Assembly: GCF_001902145.1 (NCBI RefSeq)
Contig: NZ_MRST01000024.1
Span: 485,648-549,647 of the forward strand
Direction: 5' to 3'
Source: Pseudomonas fluorescens
GTDB taxonomy: Bacteria > Pseudomonadota > Gammaproteobacteria > Pseudomonadales > Pseudomonadaceae
DNA length: 64,000 nt
The notes below the pieces were generated by a model, which had not been told where the DNA came from, did no database searches, and saw only the letters and a program-made list of their open reading frames with translations. Made by a program: the position numbers and the translations under genes. Positions 29,881 through 37,797 of this stretch are shown piece by piece; position 1 is the stretch's first letter; every line of letters begins with the position of its first letter.

Positions 29881-30495
29881 TCAGGCGGCGGTCAGCAGGC
29901 CCTGGCGTTCGATGAAGGCGACGATGTCGTCCAGGCCGACCCCGGTTTTCTGGTTGCTGAACACAAAGGGTTTGCCGTTGCGCATGCGCTGGGTGTCGCT
30001 GTTCATTAGCTCCAGCGAGGCACCCACCAGCGGGGCCAGGTCGATCTTGTTGATCACCAGCAGGTCGGATTTGCAAATACCGGGCCCGCCTTTGCGCGGC
30101 AGCTTGTCGCCGGCGGAGACGTCGATCACATAGATGGTCAGGTCCGACAGTTCCGGGCTGAAGGTGGCCGACAGATTGTCGCCGCCGGACTCCACCAGAA
30201 TCAGGTCCAGGCCGGGAAAGCGGCGGTTGAGTTGGTCCACGGCCTCCAGGTTGATCGAGGCATCTTCGCGAATCGCCGTGTGTGGGCAGCCACCGGTTTC
30301 CACGCCGATGATGCGCTCCGGCGCCAGGGCCTGGTTGCGCACCAGGAAGTCGGCGTCTTCACGGGTGTAGATGTCGTTGGTGACCACCGCCAGGTTGTAG
30401 CGATCGCGCAGCGCCAGGCACAGGGCCAGGGTCAGGGCGGTCTTGCCCGAGCCTACCGGGCCGCCGATACCGACGCGCAGGGGTTGTGTGTTCAT
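29881..30495 (-). CDS. ureG: Urease accessory GTPase UreG
   Basis: 204 residues. SIMIBI-class GTPase that delivers nickel to the urease active site together with UreD, UreF and UreE. P-loop GGPVGSGKTALT at the N-terminus, the Cys-Pro-His metal site in GVETGGCPHTAIRED, ESGGDNLSATFSPEL, and the base-recognition NKID in LLVINKIDLAPLVG. ATG 30495 (MNTQPLRVGIGG) after GGAGAAGC is chosen over the longer open frame from 30555. It follows ureF by 14 bases. Confidence 0.97.
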   Translation of the reverse strand: MNTQPLRVGIGGPVGSGKTALTLALCLALRDRYNLAVVTNDIYTREDADFLVRNQALAPERIIGVETGGCPHTAIREDASINLEAVDQLNRRFPGLDLILVESGGDNLSATFSPELSDLTIYVIDVSAGDKLPRKGGPGICKSDLLVINKIDLAPLVGASLELMNSDTQRMRNGKPFVFSNQKTGVGLDDIVAFIERQGLLTAA

Positions 30496-30509
30496 GTGCT
30501 TCTCCAGAA

Positions 30510-31184
30510 TCAGGAACGGAACAGGCGGCTGTACTGGCGCTCGTGGGCCATGCACGCCAGGGACAGGCCAAAAGCGGCGCTGCCCAAATGGTTAGGGTTA
30601 ATGCGTTCGGCATCCTGCTGTGCTTGTTGCAGCAGCGGCAGCAGTTCGCTGGTCAACCGCTGGGCCGCTTGCTGGCCCAATGGCAGGGTTTTCATCAGTA
30701 CCGCCAGTTGGTTTTCCAGCCAGCTCCATAGCCAGGCGGCAAGAGCATCGCCGGGGCTGATGTGCCAGGCGCGCGCGGCCAAGGCCCAGCCAAGGGCCAG
30801 ATGCGGTTCGTCGCGTTGTGCAAGAAAATCACGGGCGCTGTCGTCCAGTTCCGGCAAGCCGTTGAGCAGTTGTTGCAGGGAATAGCCCATCTGGCGGCTC
30901 TCCTGATACAGCTCCCGGGTCTCACGGCTGGCGCGATGCTCGTCGCACCACTGCGCCAGTTGTGCCCAGTCCTGCTCGACGGCTGCGCGGCAGTGGGCGA
31001 GCAGCAGCGGGGCTTCGAAACGCGCCAGGTTGAGCAGCAACTGGTCACTGATCCAGCGCCTGGCGCTCGCGGCATCCTGCACGCGGCCGTTGTCCACCGC
31101 CATTTCCAGGCCCTGGGAATAGCTGTAGCCGCCAATCGGCAGTTGCGGACTGGCCAGGCGCAGCAGCGCCCAGGCTGGGTTCAT
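30510..31184 (-). CDS. ureF: Urease accessory protein UreF
   Basis: 224 residues, helical. UreF acts with UreD as the platform that couples UreG GTP hydrolysis to nickel insertion. N-terminal family segment SPQLPIGGYSYSQGLEMAVD, then WISDQLLLNLARFEAPLL, and C-terminal GSAAFGLSLACMAHERQYSR. Its start overlaps the ureE stop by ATGA, so the two are coupled. Confidence 0.96.
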   Translation of the reverse strand: MNPAWALLRLASPQLPIGGYSYSQGLEMAVDNGRVQDAASARRWISDQLLLNLARFEAPLLLAHCRAAVEQDWAQLAQWCDEHRASRETRELYQESRQMGYSLQQLLNGLPELDDSARDFLAQRDEPHLALGWALAARAWHISPGDALAAWLWSWLENQLAVLMKTLPLGQQAAQRLTSELLPLLQQAQQDAERINPNHLGSAAFGLSLACMAHERQYSRLFRS

Positions 31185-31681
31185 AGACGCACGCCGAACT
31201 GATGCAGCTTGGGCGCGTAGTTGAAGTCTTCATCGCCATGGCGCGAATGATGATGGCCTCCGCCATAGGCGCCGTGCTCGGGTTGAAACGGCGCCTCGAG
31301 GGTCTGCGCATCGGCACCCAGTTGTTCGAGCATGGCCTTGAGCACGTAGTCATCGAGCAGGCGCAGCCAGCCGTCGCCTACTTGCAGGGCCACATGGCGG
31401 TTGCCCAGGTGATACGCGGCGCGGGTCAGTTCAAAGGCGTTGCGGCAGGTGACGTGCAGCAGTTGTTCAGGACGGGCGCGAACCCGTACGACGCGCCCGT
31501 CTTCGGCCTGTAGGAATTCACCATCGTGCAAGGGCGGCTGGCCCCGCTCCAAGAACAGGCCGACGTCTTCACCGTCGGCACTGAAACAGCGCAGGCGGCT
31601 TTTGCTGCGGGCTTCGAAGTTGAGCAGCAACTCGGCGGCCCAGAGGGCTTGGGGGGCGATTCGGCGGTGTATCACCAGCAT
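31181..31681 (-). CDS. ureE: Urease accessory protein UreE (nickel chaperone)
   Basis: 166 residues, starting MLVIHRRIAPQALWAAELLL. The N-terminal peptide-binding domain is followed by the metal-binding domain (HVTCRNAFELTRAAYHLGNR, with YHLGNRHVALQ carrying the conserved nickel-site His). The C-terminal tail GGGHHHSRHGDED is a moderate histidine-rich nickel-binding tail, shorter than that of Klebsiella UreE. ATG 31681 is chosen over the upstream frame start at 31738, which would run through the putative promoter. It is the first gene of the accessory run. Confidence 0.96.
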   Translation of the reverse strand: MLVIHRRIAPQALWAAELLLNFEARSKSRLRCFSADGEDVGLFLERGQPPLHDGEFLQAEDGRVVRVRARPEQLLHVTCRNAFELTRAAYHLGNRHVALQVGDGWLRLLDDYVLKAMLEQLGADAQTLEAPFQPEHGAYGGGHHHSRHGDEDFNYAPKLHQFGVRL

Positions 31682-32021
31682 CAGAGAGCTTCCAACTGTG
31701 AGCGATGAAAGACCTAGAGCAAGGGGCTTGCCAATCACGCAATCGAGTAGGAATTCCCTGTAGTCAGGCAGGCATGCTGCTCAATAGGACATCGGATGAT
31801 TTTCGTGTGTGTATCAATTTGGTGCGTTCCGAGGTTTATAGCACCGGGGAAGGGCGTTTTGCGTTGATGGTGGCGCTCAGGTTGATGAAATTTCTTTCAT
31901 CTTTTTCTCTGTAGGTATTTTTTAGGATTTTTCCTACGAGTCCTCAGGATTTGGAGTTCATGGAATTACTTGCGTGTTCTTTAGGCTATGCGCCGTGTTT
32001 AATTCCACCGCGACGTTCATC
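31682..32021. other. Intergenic region between divergent ureE and NlpC/P60 gene
   Basis: 340 bases with no supported gene. Holds the sigma-54-like element for ureE on the minus strand (31719-31733) and, to the right, an A+T-rich leader for the NlpC/P60 gene (TTCTTTCATC and TTTTTAGG stretches near 31890-31930). Nothing else recognised. Confidence 0.5.
31719..31733 (-). promoter_or_regulatory. Sigma-54-like promoter for ureEFG
   Basis: On the minus strand the sequence reads TGGCAAGCCCCTTGC, with GG and GC ten bases apart, one mismatch from TGGCAC-N5-TTGC. Transcription would start near 31707, about 26 bases before the ureE ATG. The site is partly self-complementary, so chance is not excluded. 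Confidence 0.5.
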
Positions 32022-32528
32022 ATGCTTCGATCAATTTTTTGTGTATTCCTTGTCAGCCTGACCTGCTTTATTTCATCGGCAAAGGCCAATTTGCAACCCC
32101 GCACCACCTTCAGCTCTTCGCTGCAAAGCATCAAGCCGGCCTCTATCGACGATGTCATTGACCGTGCCCATGAGTTGCTGGGTACGCCCTACAAGTGGGG
32201 CGGCACTTCGGTAGAGCAGGGCTTCGATTGCAGTAGCTTCCTGGTGTACTTGTTCAAGACCCAAGCCAATATCCAGCTACCCCGCACCACTGCCGCCATG
32301 CACCGCTCATCGGCGGCGACCATCAAGCGCAATGCCTTGAAGCCTGGCGATGCGGTGTTTTTCAAAGGCAACGGGCGTGGGCAGGTCAGCCATGTCGGCC
32401 TGTACATCGGCAAAGGCAAATTCATCCATTCGCCGCGCACCGGCAAAACCATCCGTATCGATTCATTGAGCAATAGCTACTGGAGCAAGCACTACACCAC
32501 CGCCAAGCGTTTCCACACGGCGGGCTGA
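32022..32528 (+). CDS. NlpC/P60 family (C40) cell-wall endopeptidase
   Basis: 168 residues from ATG 32022. A signal peptide (MLRSIFCVFLVSLTCFISSA, then KA) is followed by a single NlpC/P60 domain from about residue 45. Catalytic Cys70 is in GFDCSSFLVYLF, His124 in SHVGLYIG and the third polar residue His136 in FIHSPRTG. Such enzymes cut the D-Glu-DAP bond of peptidoglycan stem peptides. No other domain and no lipobox Cys at the cleavage site, so it is likely a soluble periplasmic enzyme. No clear Shine-Dalgarno is seen; the open frame begins at 31974. It faces desT convergently with a five-base gap. Confidence 0.9.
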   Translation: MLRSIFCVFLVSLTCFISSAKANLQPRTTFSSSLQSIKPASIDDVIDRAHELLGTPYKWGGTSVEQGFDCSSFLVYLFKTQANIQLPRTTAAMHRSSAATIKRNALKPGDAVFFKGNGRGQVSHVGLYIGKGKFIHSPRTGKTIRIDSLSNSYWSKHYTTAKRFHTAG

Positions 32529-32533
32529 CTGGT

Positions 32534-33166
32534 TTATTCAGTGCTGCCCAGCCCTTGCCAGTGCTTGAGACCGATAAAGATAAAGCGCAGTTGCTGGGTA
32601 ATTTTCGCCTGGGGCGTTAGGTGGGCCGGCAGGGCGTGGGCCGGTGGGTCGATGATATCGGGCAGGGTGGCGAACACGCTCTTGACGATCAGGTCGGCCA
32701 TCACATGCAAACCTTCCGCATCCAGGTGCTGCAACTTGGGCATCAACGTCAGGTCGGCGGCCAGGTCGCGAGTGATGTCTTCGCGCAGGGCGGCGATGGC
32801 TTGGCGCACGGCCAGACAGCCGCCGTACTGTTCGCGAGCCAGGAACAGGAACTGAGAGCGGTTGGCCGAGACCACATCGAGAAAGATGCGCACCGAGGCA
32901 TCAATGATGCCGCCCATCACGAATTCGTTGTGGCGCACCAGGCGGATCGTGGCGCGAAAGGTCTGGCCGACCTCGCTGACCAGTACCAGCCCAAGTTGGT
33001 CCATGTCAGCAAAATGGCGATAGAAACCGGTGGGTACGATACCCGCGGTCTTGGCCACTTCGCGCAGGCTCAGGCTGCCAAACCCACGGCCACACTCCAT
33101 CAGATGGCGGGCTGCGTCCATCAGGGCGAGGCGGGTCTGTTGCTTCTGTTCGGCGCGGGGCAGCAT
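32534..33166 (-). CDS. desT: TetR family regulator, DesT-like
   Basis: 210 residues. The N-terminal TetR helix-turn-helix (LSLREVAKTAGIVPTGFYRH at about residues 32-51) and start MLPRAEQKQQTRLALMDAAR closely resemble P. aeruginosa DesT as I remember it. DesT senses the ratio of unsaturated to saturated acyl-CoA and represses the divergent desCB desaturase operon. In P. aeruginosa desT lies beside ureEFG, as here. No desCB-type desaturase genes are next to it in this window. ATG 33166 is used; the frame is open to 33211. Confidence 0.82.
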   Translation of the reverse strand: MLPRAEQKQQTRLALMDAARHLMECGRGFGSLSLREVAKTAGIVPTGFYRHFADMDQLGLVLVSEVGQTFRATIRLVRHNEFVMGGIIDASVRIFLDVVSANRSQFLFLAREQYGGCLAVRQAIAALREDITRDLAADLTLMPKLQHLDAEGLHVMADLIVKSVFATLPDIIDPPAHALPAHLTPQAKITQQLRFIFIGLKHWQGLGSTE

Positions 33167-33271
33167 GAGTGGATGAGCTTTGTCGGCAAGTACAGCGACG
33201 CACTCTAGCAAAAGCGCTTTGCCGGCGTCGAACTTGGCAGGAGCGGGGCGTGACGCGGTCTATATAAAAGC

Positions 33272-33301
33272 AAAAGCCCGATCGGCAGATCGGGCTTTTT
33301 T
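33272..33301. terminator. Strong bidirectional terminator
   Basis: A perfect 12-bp stem, AAAAGCCCGATC (33272-33283) and GATCGGGCTTTT (33288-33299), with loop GGCA and T runs on both strands. It ends the small secreted protein gene on the minus strand; on the plus strand no gene needs it. Confidence 0.88.
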
Positions 33302-33317
33302 CTGGGCCACCACAGGC

Positions 33318-33638
33318 TTAGCTCTGTGCTTGATGCAGTTCTTGCAGACGGTCGGCACCGCCTTCAGCAACGCCTTCGGTGTAGGCGCGTTTGTTGGCTT
33401 GTTCAGCACCGCCTTCGACCAGACCTTTCTCTTGCAGGCGGTTGTAGCCATTTTCAGCCACGGCGCCTTTGGCGTAGTCACGATTTTCGTCTTCTTGCGA
33501 ACCGCTGCGAGCCACGGTTTGGCTGGTTTGCACGGCTTGCGCTTTATTCTGTGGGGTGGCCTGTTCGGCGGCTGGCAGGGCGAAAGCGCTGGAAGCCAGG
33601 ACAGATAACAGGACGGTAGCGAGTAATTGGCGTTTCAT
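33318..33638 (-). CDS. Small secreted protein of unknown function
   Basis: 106 residues from ATG 33638 after TAGGAGC. Signal peptide MKRQLLATVLLSVLASSAFA, then a very polar mature part of about 86 residues rich in Gln, Glu, Ala and Gly with two similar motifs, NGYNRLQEKGLVEGGAEQA and GGADRLQELHQAQS (consensus GxxRLQE), suggesting a short internal repeat. Probably a small periplasmic stress protein; I do not recognise a named family. Terminated by a strong hairpin. Confidence 0.78.
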   Translation of the reverse strand: MKRQLLATVLLSVLASSAFALPAAEQATPQNKAQAVQTSQTVARSGSQEDENRDYAKGAVAENGYNRLQEKGLVEGGAEQANKRAYTEGVAEGGADRLQELHQAQS

Positions 33639-33996
33639 GATGGTTGCTCCTAGGGAGGGCGATAAAGTGGGTACAGGGCTAATGTTACCCTTGATAAGTC
33701 GATATAAAAGTTCATAAACACAATGGTAATAATCAACAGAATTGATTGTTCTCGCCGGAGGCTCTAGATCGAGCCTCTCAAGCCCGCGGCTTTGCACCGA
33801 TGTGGGTATTTTCGACACGAGCCTGGGTAACAATGGTGCGTCGCTGATAGGGAAAAATTGTCTGGTTGATCAGGAAAATTGCTTTTTTCAGCTAAATCCG
33901 CCGTTGCGTTAAACCCCCAGGCACTTTGCCAGTCGTAGTCCTATAAGCTGTTTAAAAGGCTGTTGCCCAGCCAGTCGTATTCAGGAGTCCTGTGCA
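33639..33996. other. Intergenic region between divergent secreted-protein and AsmA genes
   Basis: 358 bases with no supported gene. The left third is A+T-rich and must hold the minus-strand promoter. A short inverted repeat GAGGCTC (33758-33764) / GAGCCTC (33771-33777) lies in the middle. AGGAGTCC precedes the AsmA start on the right. Confidence 0.5.
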
Positions 33997-36063
33997 ATGA
34001 CGCGCACTCGTAAAATTCTCGCTTGGAGCTGCGCCAGCTTCGTTCTGTTAATGGCCATCGTGGTACTGGTATTGGTGTTTTTTGACTGGAACCGCATCAA
34101 GCCGCCCCTCAATGCAAAGGTCTCCGAAGAACTGCATCGTCCGTTCGCCATCAACGGCAACCTCGCCGTGGTGTGGCAGCGTGAGCCCGATGAAGGCGGC
34201 TGGCGCGCCTGGGTGCCGTGGCCCCATGTGATTGCCGAAGACCTGACCCTGGGTAACCCCGATTGGTCGAAACAACCGCAGATGGTCACGCTCAAGAAGG
34301 TTGAGCTGCGCATATCGCCCCTGGCCTTGCTGGTGCAGCGTGTAGTGATCCCGCGCATCGACCTCACCGAACCCAGTGCCCAGTTGCAGCGCCTGGCTGA
34401 TGGCCGCGCCAACTGGACCTTCAAGTTCGACCCCAAGGACCCCAACGCTGAACCGTCCAACTGGGTGGTGGACATTGGCGCCATCGGTTTCGACAAAGGC
34501 CATGTAACCCTTGACGATCAAAGCCTCAAGACCCAGCTGGATGTGATCATTGACCCGCTGGGCAAGCCGATCCCCTTCGGTGAAATCGTCGGCGACGCCG
34601 ATGCCAAGAAGGCCCTGGAAAAAGGCTCGGCGCCCCAGGACTACGCGTTCGGCCTCAAGGTCAAAGGCCAGTACCATGGCCAGAAGCTCGCGGGCACGGG
34701 CAAGATCGGTGGCTTGCTGGCCTTGCAGGACGCGGCAAAGCCGTTCCCGCTGCAAGCTCAGGTCAAGATCGCGGACACCAGCATCGCCCTGGCCGGCACC
34801 CTGACCGACCCGCTGAACCTCGGCGCCCTGGACCTGCGCCTGAAACTTTCGGGCAGCAGCCTGGGCAACCTATACCCGCTGACCGGCGTGACCCTGCCGG
34901 ATTCGCCGGCCTATTCCACCGACGGTCACCTGATCGCTAAACTGCATGAGGCCAGCGGCGCCTCCTTCCGCTACGAGAACTTCAACGGCAAGGTCGGCAA
35001 CAGCGACATCCACGGCGACCTGGCCTATGTCGCCAGCCAGCCACGGCCCAAGCTCAGTGGCGCGCTGGTGTCCAACCAACTGCTGATGGATGACCTTGCG
35101 CCGCTGATTGGCGCAGATTCCAATGCCGAGCAAAAAGCCCGTGGCGGTGAAAGCAAGCAGCCGGCGACCAAAGTGCTGCCGGTTGAAGAGTTCCGCACCG
35201 AACGCTGGCGCGAGATGGATGCCGATGTGGAGTTCACCGGTAAGCGTATCGTGCACAGTGCCGACTTGCCCTTTACCGACCTCTACACCCACCTGGTGCT
35301 CAACGACGGCCAACTGAGCCTCGAACCCCTGCGCTTTGGCGTGGCCGGCGGGAAGCTCGATGCGCAGATTCGCTTGAACGGCCGCACTACGCCGATGGAG
35401 GGCCGCGCCAAGCTGACGGCGCGCAACTTCAAGCTCAAGCAGCTGTTCCCGACTTTCGAACCGATGAAAACCAGCTTCGGTGAACTCAACGGCGATGCCG
35501 ATATTGCTGGGCGCGGTAACTCGGTGGCGGCACTGTTGGGCACGTCCAGCGGTGACCTGAAGATGCTCATCAACGATGGCGCCATCAGCCGAAGCCTGAT
35601 GGAAATCGCCGGTCTGAACGTAGGCAACTACGTGGTGGGCCGCCTGTTCGGCGACGAGGAGGTGAAGATCAACTGCGCAGCGGCGGACTTCGGCATCAAG
35701 ACGGGCCTGGCGACCACGCGGCTGTTTGTGTTCGATACCGAGAACGCGATCATCTACATCGACGGCACCGCGAATATGGCCACCGAGCAGTTGGACCTGA
35801 CCATCACGCCGGAATCCAAGGGCTTTCGCCTGTTCTCCCTGCGGTCACCGCTGTACGTCAACGGGCCGTTCATCAAGCCCAACGCCGGGGTCAAGGCCAT
35901 TCCGCTGGCTCTGCGCGGTGCGGGCATGGTCGCTTTGGGTGTGATTGCCGGTCCTGCCGCCGGCTTGCTCGCCTTGGTAGCCCCAAGCGGTGGCGAGCCC
36001 AATGAGTGCGCACCGTTGCTGCAACAGATGAAGGAAGGCAAGGCGCCCAAGACTGTTAAGTGA
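33997..36063 (+). CDS. AsmA family protein
   Basis: 688 residues. One N-terminal membrane segment at about residues 8-28 (LLMAIVVLVLVFFDW) anchors a large periplasmic domain, as in AsmA/YhdP/TamB-like proteins that are thought to bridge inner and outer membrane and carry phospholipid. Family features are NRIKPPLNAKVSEELHRPFA near the start, repeated beta-rich amphipathic stretches, and near the C-terminus FGELNGDADIAGRGNSVAAL and SRSLMEIAGLNVGNYV. ATG 33997 follows AGGAGTCC. It is monocistronic, followed by a type B REP doublet. Confidence 0.9.
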   Translation: MTRTRKILAWSCASFVLLMAIVVLVLVFFDWNRIKPPLNAKVSEELHRPFAINGNLAVVWQREPDEGGWRAWVPWPHVIAEDLTLGNPDWSKQPQMVTLKKVELRISPLALLVQRVVIPRIDLTEPSAQLQRLADGRANWTFKFDPKDPNAEPSNWVVDIGAIGFDKGHVTLDDQSLKTQLDVIIDPLGKPIPFGEIVGDADAKKALEKGSAPQDYAFGLKVKGQYHGQKLAGTGKIGGLLALQDAAKPFPLQAQVKIADTSIALAGTLTDPLNLGALDLRLKLSGSSLGNLYPLTGVTLPDSPAYSTDGHLIAKLHEASGASFRYENFNGKVGNSDIHGDLAYVASQPRPKLSGALVSNQLLMDDLAPLIGADSNAEQKARGGESKQPATKVLPVEEFRTERWREMDADVEFTGKRIVHSADLPFTDLYTHLVLNDGQLSLEPLRFGVAGGKLDAQIRLNGRTTPMEGRAKLTARNFKLKQLFPTFEPMKTSFGELNGDADIAGRGNSVAALLGTSSGDLKMLINDGAISRSLMEIAGLNVGNYVVGRLFGDEEVKINCAAADFGIKTGLATTRLFVFDTENAIIYIDGTANMATEQLDLTITPESKGFRLFSLRSPLYVNGPFIKPNAGVKAIPLALRGAGMVALGVIAGPAAGLLALVAPSGGEPNECAPLLQQMKEGKAPKTVK

Positions 36064-36073
36064 AGCCAAAATA

Positions 36074-36174
36074 TGTAGGAGCGAGCTTGCTCGCGAAAAA
36101 CGTCAACGATAGCGCGCGTTTCCTGAATAAACGCGGCGCCTGTGCGTTCTTCGCGAGCAAGCTCGCTCCTACAG
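36074..36174. repeat. REP doublet, type B
   Basis: Ends TGTAGGAGCGAGCTTGCTCG and inverse with the conserved core (AACGTCAACGATAGCGCGCG variant). Between convergent AsmA and ferritin-like genes. Confidence 0.9.
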
Positions 36175-36181
36175 TGGTTGG

Positions 36182-36712
36182 TTACAGATCCTGCAGAATA
36201 TCCGCCATATCGTCGGCGTGTTCTTCTTCCTGGGCCAGGATGTCTTCGAAGATGCGACGGGTAGTCGGGTCTTTGTCGCCGATGTACTGGATGATTTCAC
36301 GGTAGCTGTCCACCGCGATGCGCTCGGCGACCAGGTCTTCGTAGACCATTTCCTTCAAGGTGTTACCCGCCACGTATTGCGCATGGGAGTTTTTCGACAG
36401 CAGGTCGGGGTTGAACTCCGGCTCTCCGCCCAGTTGCACGATACGCTCGGCCAGTTTGTCGGCGTGCTCGGCTTCCTGGGTCGCATGTTCCAGGAACTCA
36501 TCGGCAGCTACGCTGGCCTTGAGGCCGTTGGCCATGAAGTAGTGACGCTTGTAGCGCAACACGCAGACCAGTTCGGTGGCCAGCGACTCGTTGAGCAGGC
36601 GGATGATTTCTTCGCGGTCGGCGTCATAGCCTTCGGTCACGGCACCGTTTTCGACGTTCTGGCGGGCGCGGATGCGCAGGGTCGCAACGTCAGTCAATCG
36701 TGCTTCAGTCAT
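36182..36712 (-). CDS. Ferritin-like (bacterioferritin-type) diiron protein
   Basis: 176 residues forming a four-helix ferritin-like bundle. Candidate diiron ligands are the Glu in LATELVCVLRYKRH, the ExxH pair in EFLEHATQEAEHADKLAERI, and a second ExxH in EDILAQEEEHADDMADIL. A long N-terminal extension of about 30 residues precedes the bundle. In P. aeruginosa a similar gene (PA4880, from memory) is called a probable bacterioferritin. The haem-ligand Met of true Bfr is not evident, so Dps/ferritin-like is safer. ATG 36712 follows AGGAGA. Confidence 0.88.
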   Translation of the reverse strand: MTEARLTDVATLRIRARQNVENGAVTEGYDADREEIIRLLNESLATELVCVLRYKRHYFMANGLKASVAADEFLEHATQEAEHADKLAERIVQLGGEPEFNPDLLSKNSHAQYVAGNTLKEMVYEDLVAERIAVDSYREIIQYIGDKDPTTRRIFEDILAQEEEHADDMADILQDL

Positions 36713-36809
36713 TTCAATCTCCTGGGGCTAATCCGGTTGTACGCCACGCTCTGCCGGCGTGATCGCTATTGGTTGTGAGTCCCGGGCCAGGCGAAAAGTT
36801 TTATCGGAT

Positions 36810-37700
36810 TTAACAGGATGTGTCCTGAGGGCGTCTGACCGGTGTGGTCCAGCGCTCTGACAGAATTACTCCACCCAGGGTCAGCAAGCCACCCACCAGG
36901 TGATACAGCGCCAACTCTTCCTTCAGCACCGCGGCTGCGATCAGCGCGGTAATCAACGGCAGCAGGTTGAAAAACAGTGTGGTACGGCTTGGCCCCAGGG
37001 TCTTGACCGAGTGCATCCACGCCAGCGGTGCCAGCATCGAAGCCAGCAGGCAGGCGTATAGCACCAGCGGAATATTCGCCCAGCCCAAACCGGCCTTGGC
37101 CGAGAACAGATACAGCGGCAGCAGCACCACCACTGCGACCAGCACCTGCAAATACAGCAGCACCAACGGCGGCAGGCGCAGTTGCCATTTTTTCAGCAGC
37201 GTGCTGTAGACCGCATAAGCCAGCGTCGCCACCAGCATCATGCCGTCGCCCAGGTTGACCCCATGTTGCAGCAACGCGCCCAGGCTACCGGCCGACACCA
37301 CCACTACCACGCCTGCGAACGACAGCACCGCGCCGGTCAGCGCGCCAAAGGTCAGGCGTTGGCCGAGGCTGATAATCGCGGCGGTCAACGCCATCAGCGG
37401 CATCAGCGACAGGATGATGCCCATGTTGGTGGCACTGGTCAGCGTCGCGGCGTAGTAGGCCAGGCTTTGATACACCGCCATGCCGAGCACGCCGAGGATA
37501 AAGATCTTGCCCAGGTTGGGGCGGATCTGCGGCCAGTGGGCGATCACTGACTTGAGCATGAACGGCGTGAACAGCAACGCTGCGAACAGCCAGCGGTAAA
37601 AGCCGATTTCAGCCGGGAAGATCGAGCCCACGGCCAATTTGTTGACCACGGTGTTGCCGGCCCAGATAAAGATAGCCAGCAGCGGATACGCGTATTGCAT
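36810..37700 (-). CDS. EamA/DMT family exporter
   Basis: 296 residues with ten predicted membrane segments in two EamA repeats (from about 1-140 and 145-290). Visible family features are the start MQYAYPLLAIFIWAGNTVVN and ALIAAAVLKEELALYHLVGG in the second repeat. Members export amino acids or other metabolites. It is divergent from the AraC gene at 37798, and the 97-base gap carries three copies of a TGTCTGGATC-like motif, so it is probably the target of that regulator. Confidence 0.9.
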   Translation of the reverse strand: MQYAYPLLAIFIWAGNTVVNKLAVGSIFPAEIGFYRWLFAALLFTPFMLKSVIAHWPQIRPNLGKIFILGVLGMAVYQSLAYYAATLTSATNMGIILSLMPLMALTAAIISLGQRLTFGALTGAVLSFAGVVVVVSAGSLGALLQHGVNLGDGMMLVATLAYAVYSTLLKKWQLRLPPLVLLYLQVLVAVVVLLPLYLFSAKAGLGWANIPLVLYACLLASMLAPLAWMHSVKTLGPSRTTLFFNLLPLITALIAAAVLKEELALYHLVGGLLTLGGVILSERWTTPVRRPQDTSC

Positions 37701-37740
37701 TCAAAGAAACCCAGTGTGTTGACGAGGCAGGATTATCCTC

Positions 37741-37795
37741 TGTCTGGATCGAAGCCTATACTGCGATCCAGACAACTGAGCGTTGAATCCAGACA
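37741..37795. promoter_or_regulatory. Triple operator for the AraC regulator
   Basis: TGTCTGGATC at 37741-37750, its inverse GATCCAGACA at 37765-37774, and AATCCAGACA at 37786-37795, just before the AraC start. The centres of the last two are 21 bases apart, two helical turns, suiting a dimeric AraC-type protein and autoregulation. Confidence 0.6.
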
Positions 37796-37797
37796 AC

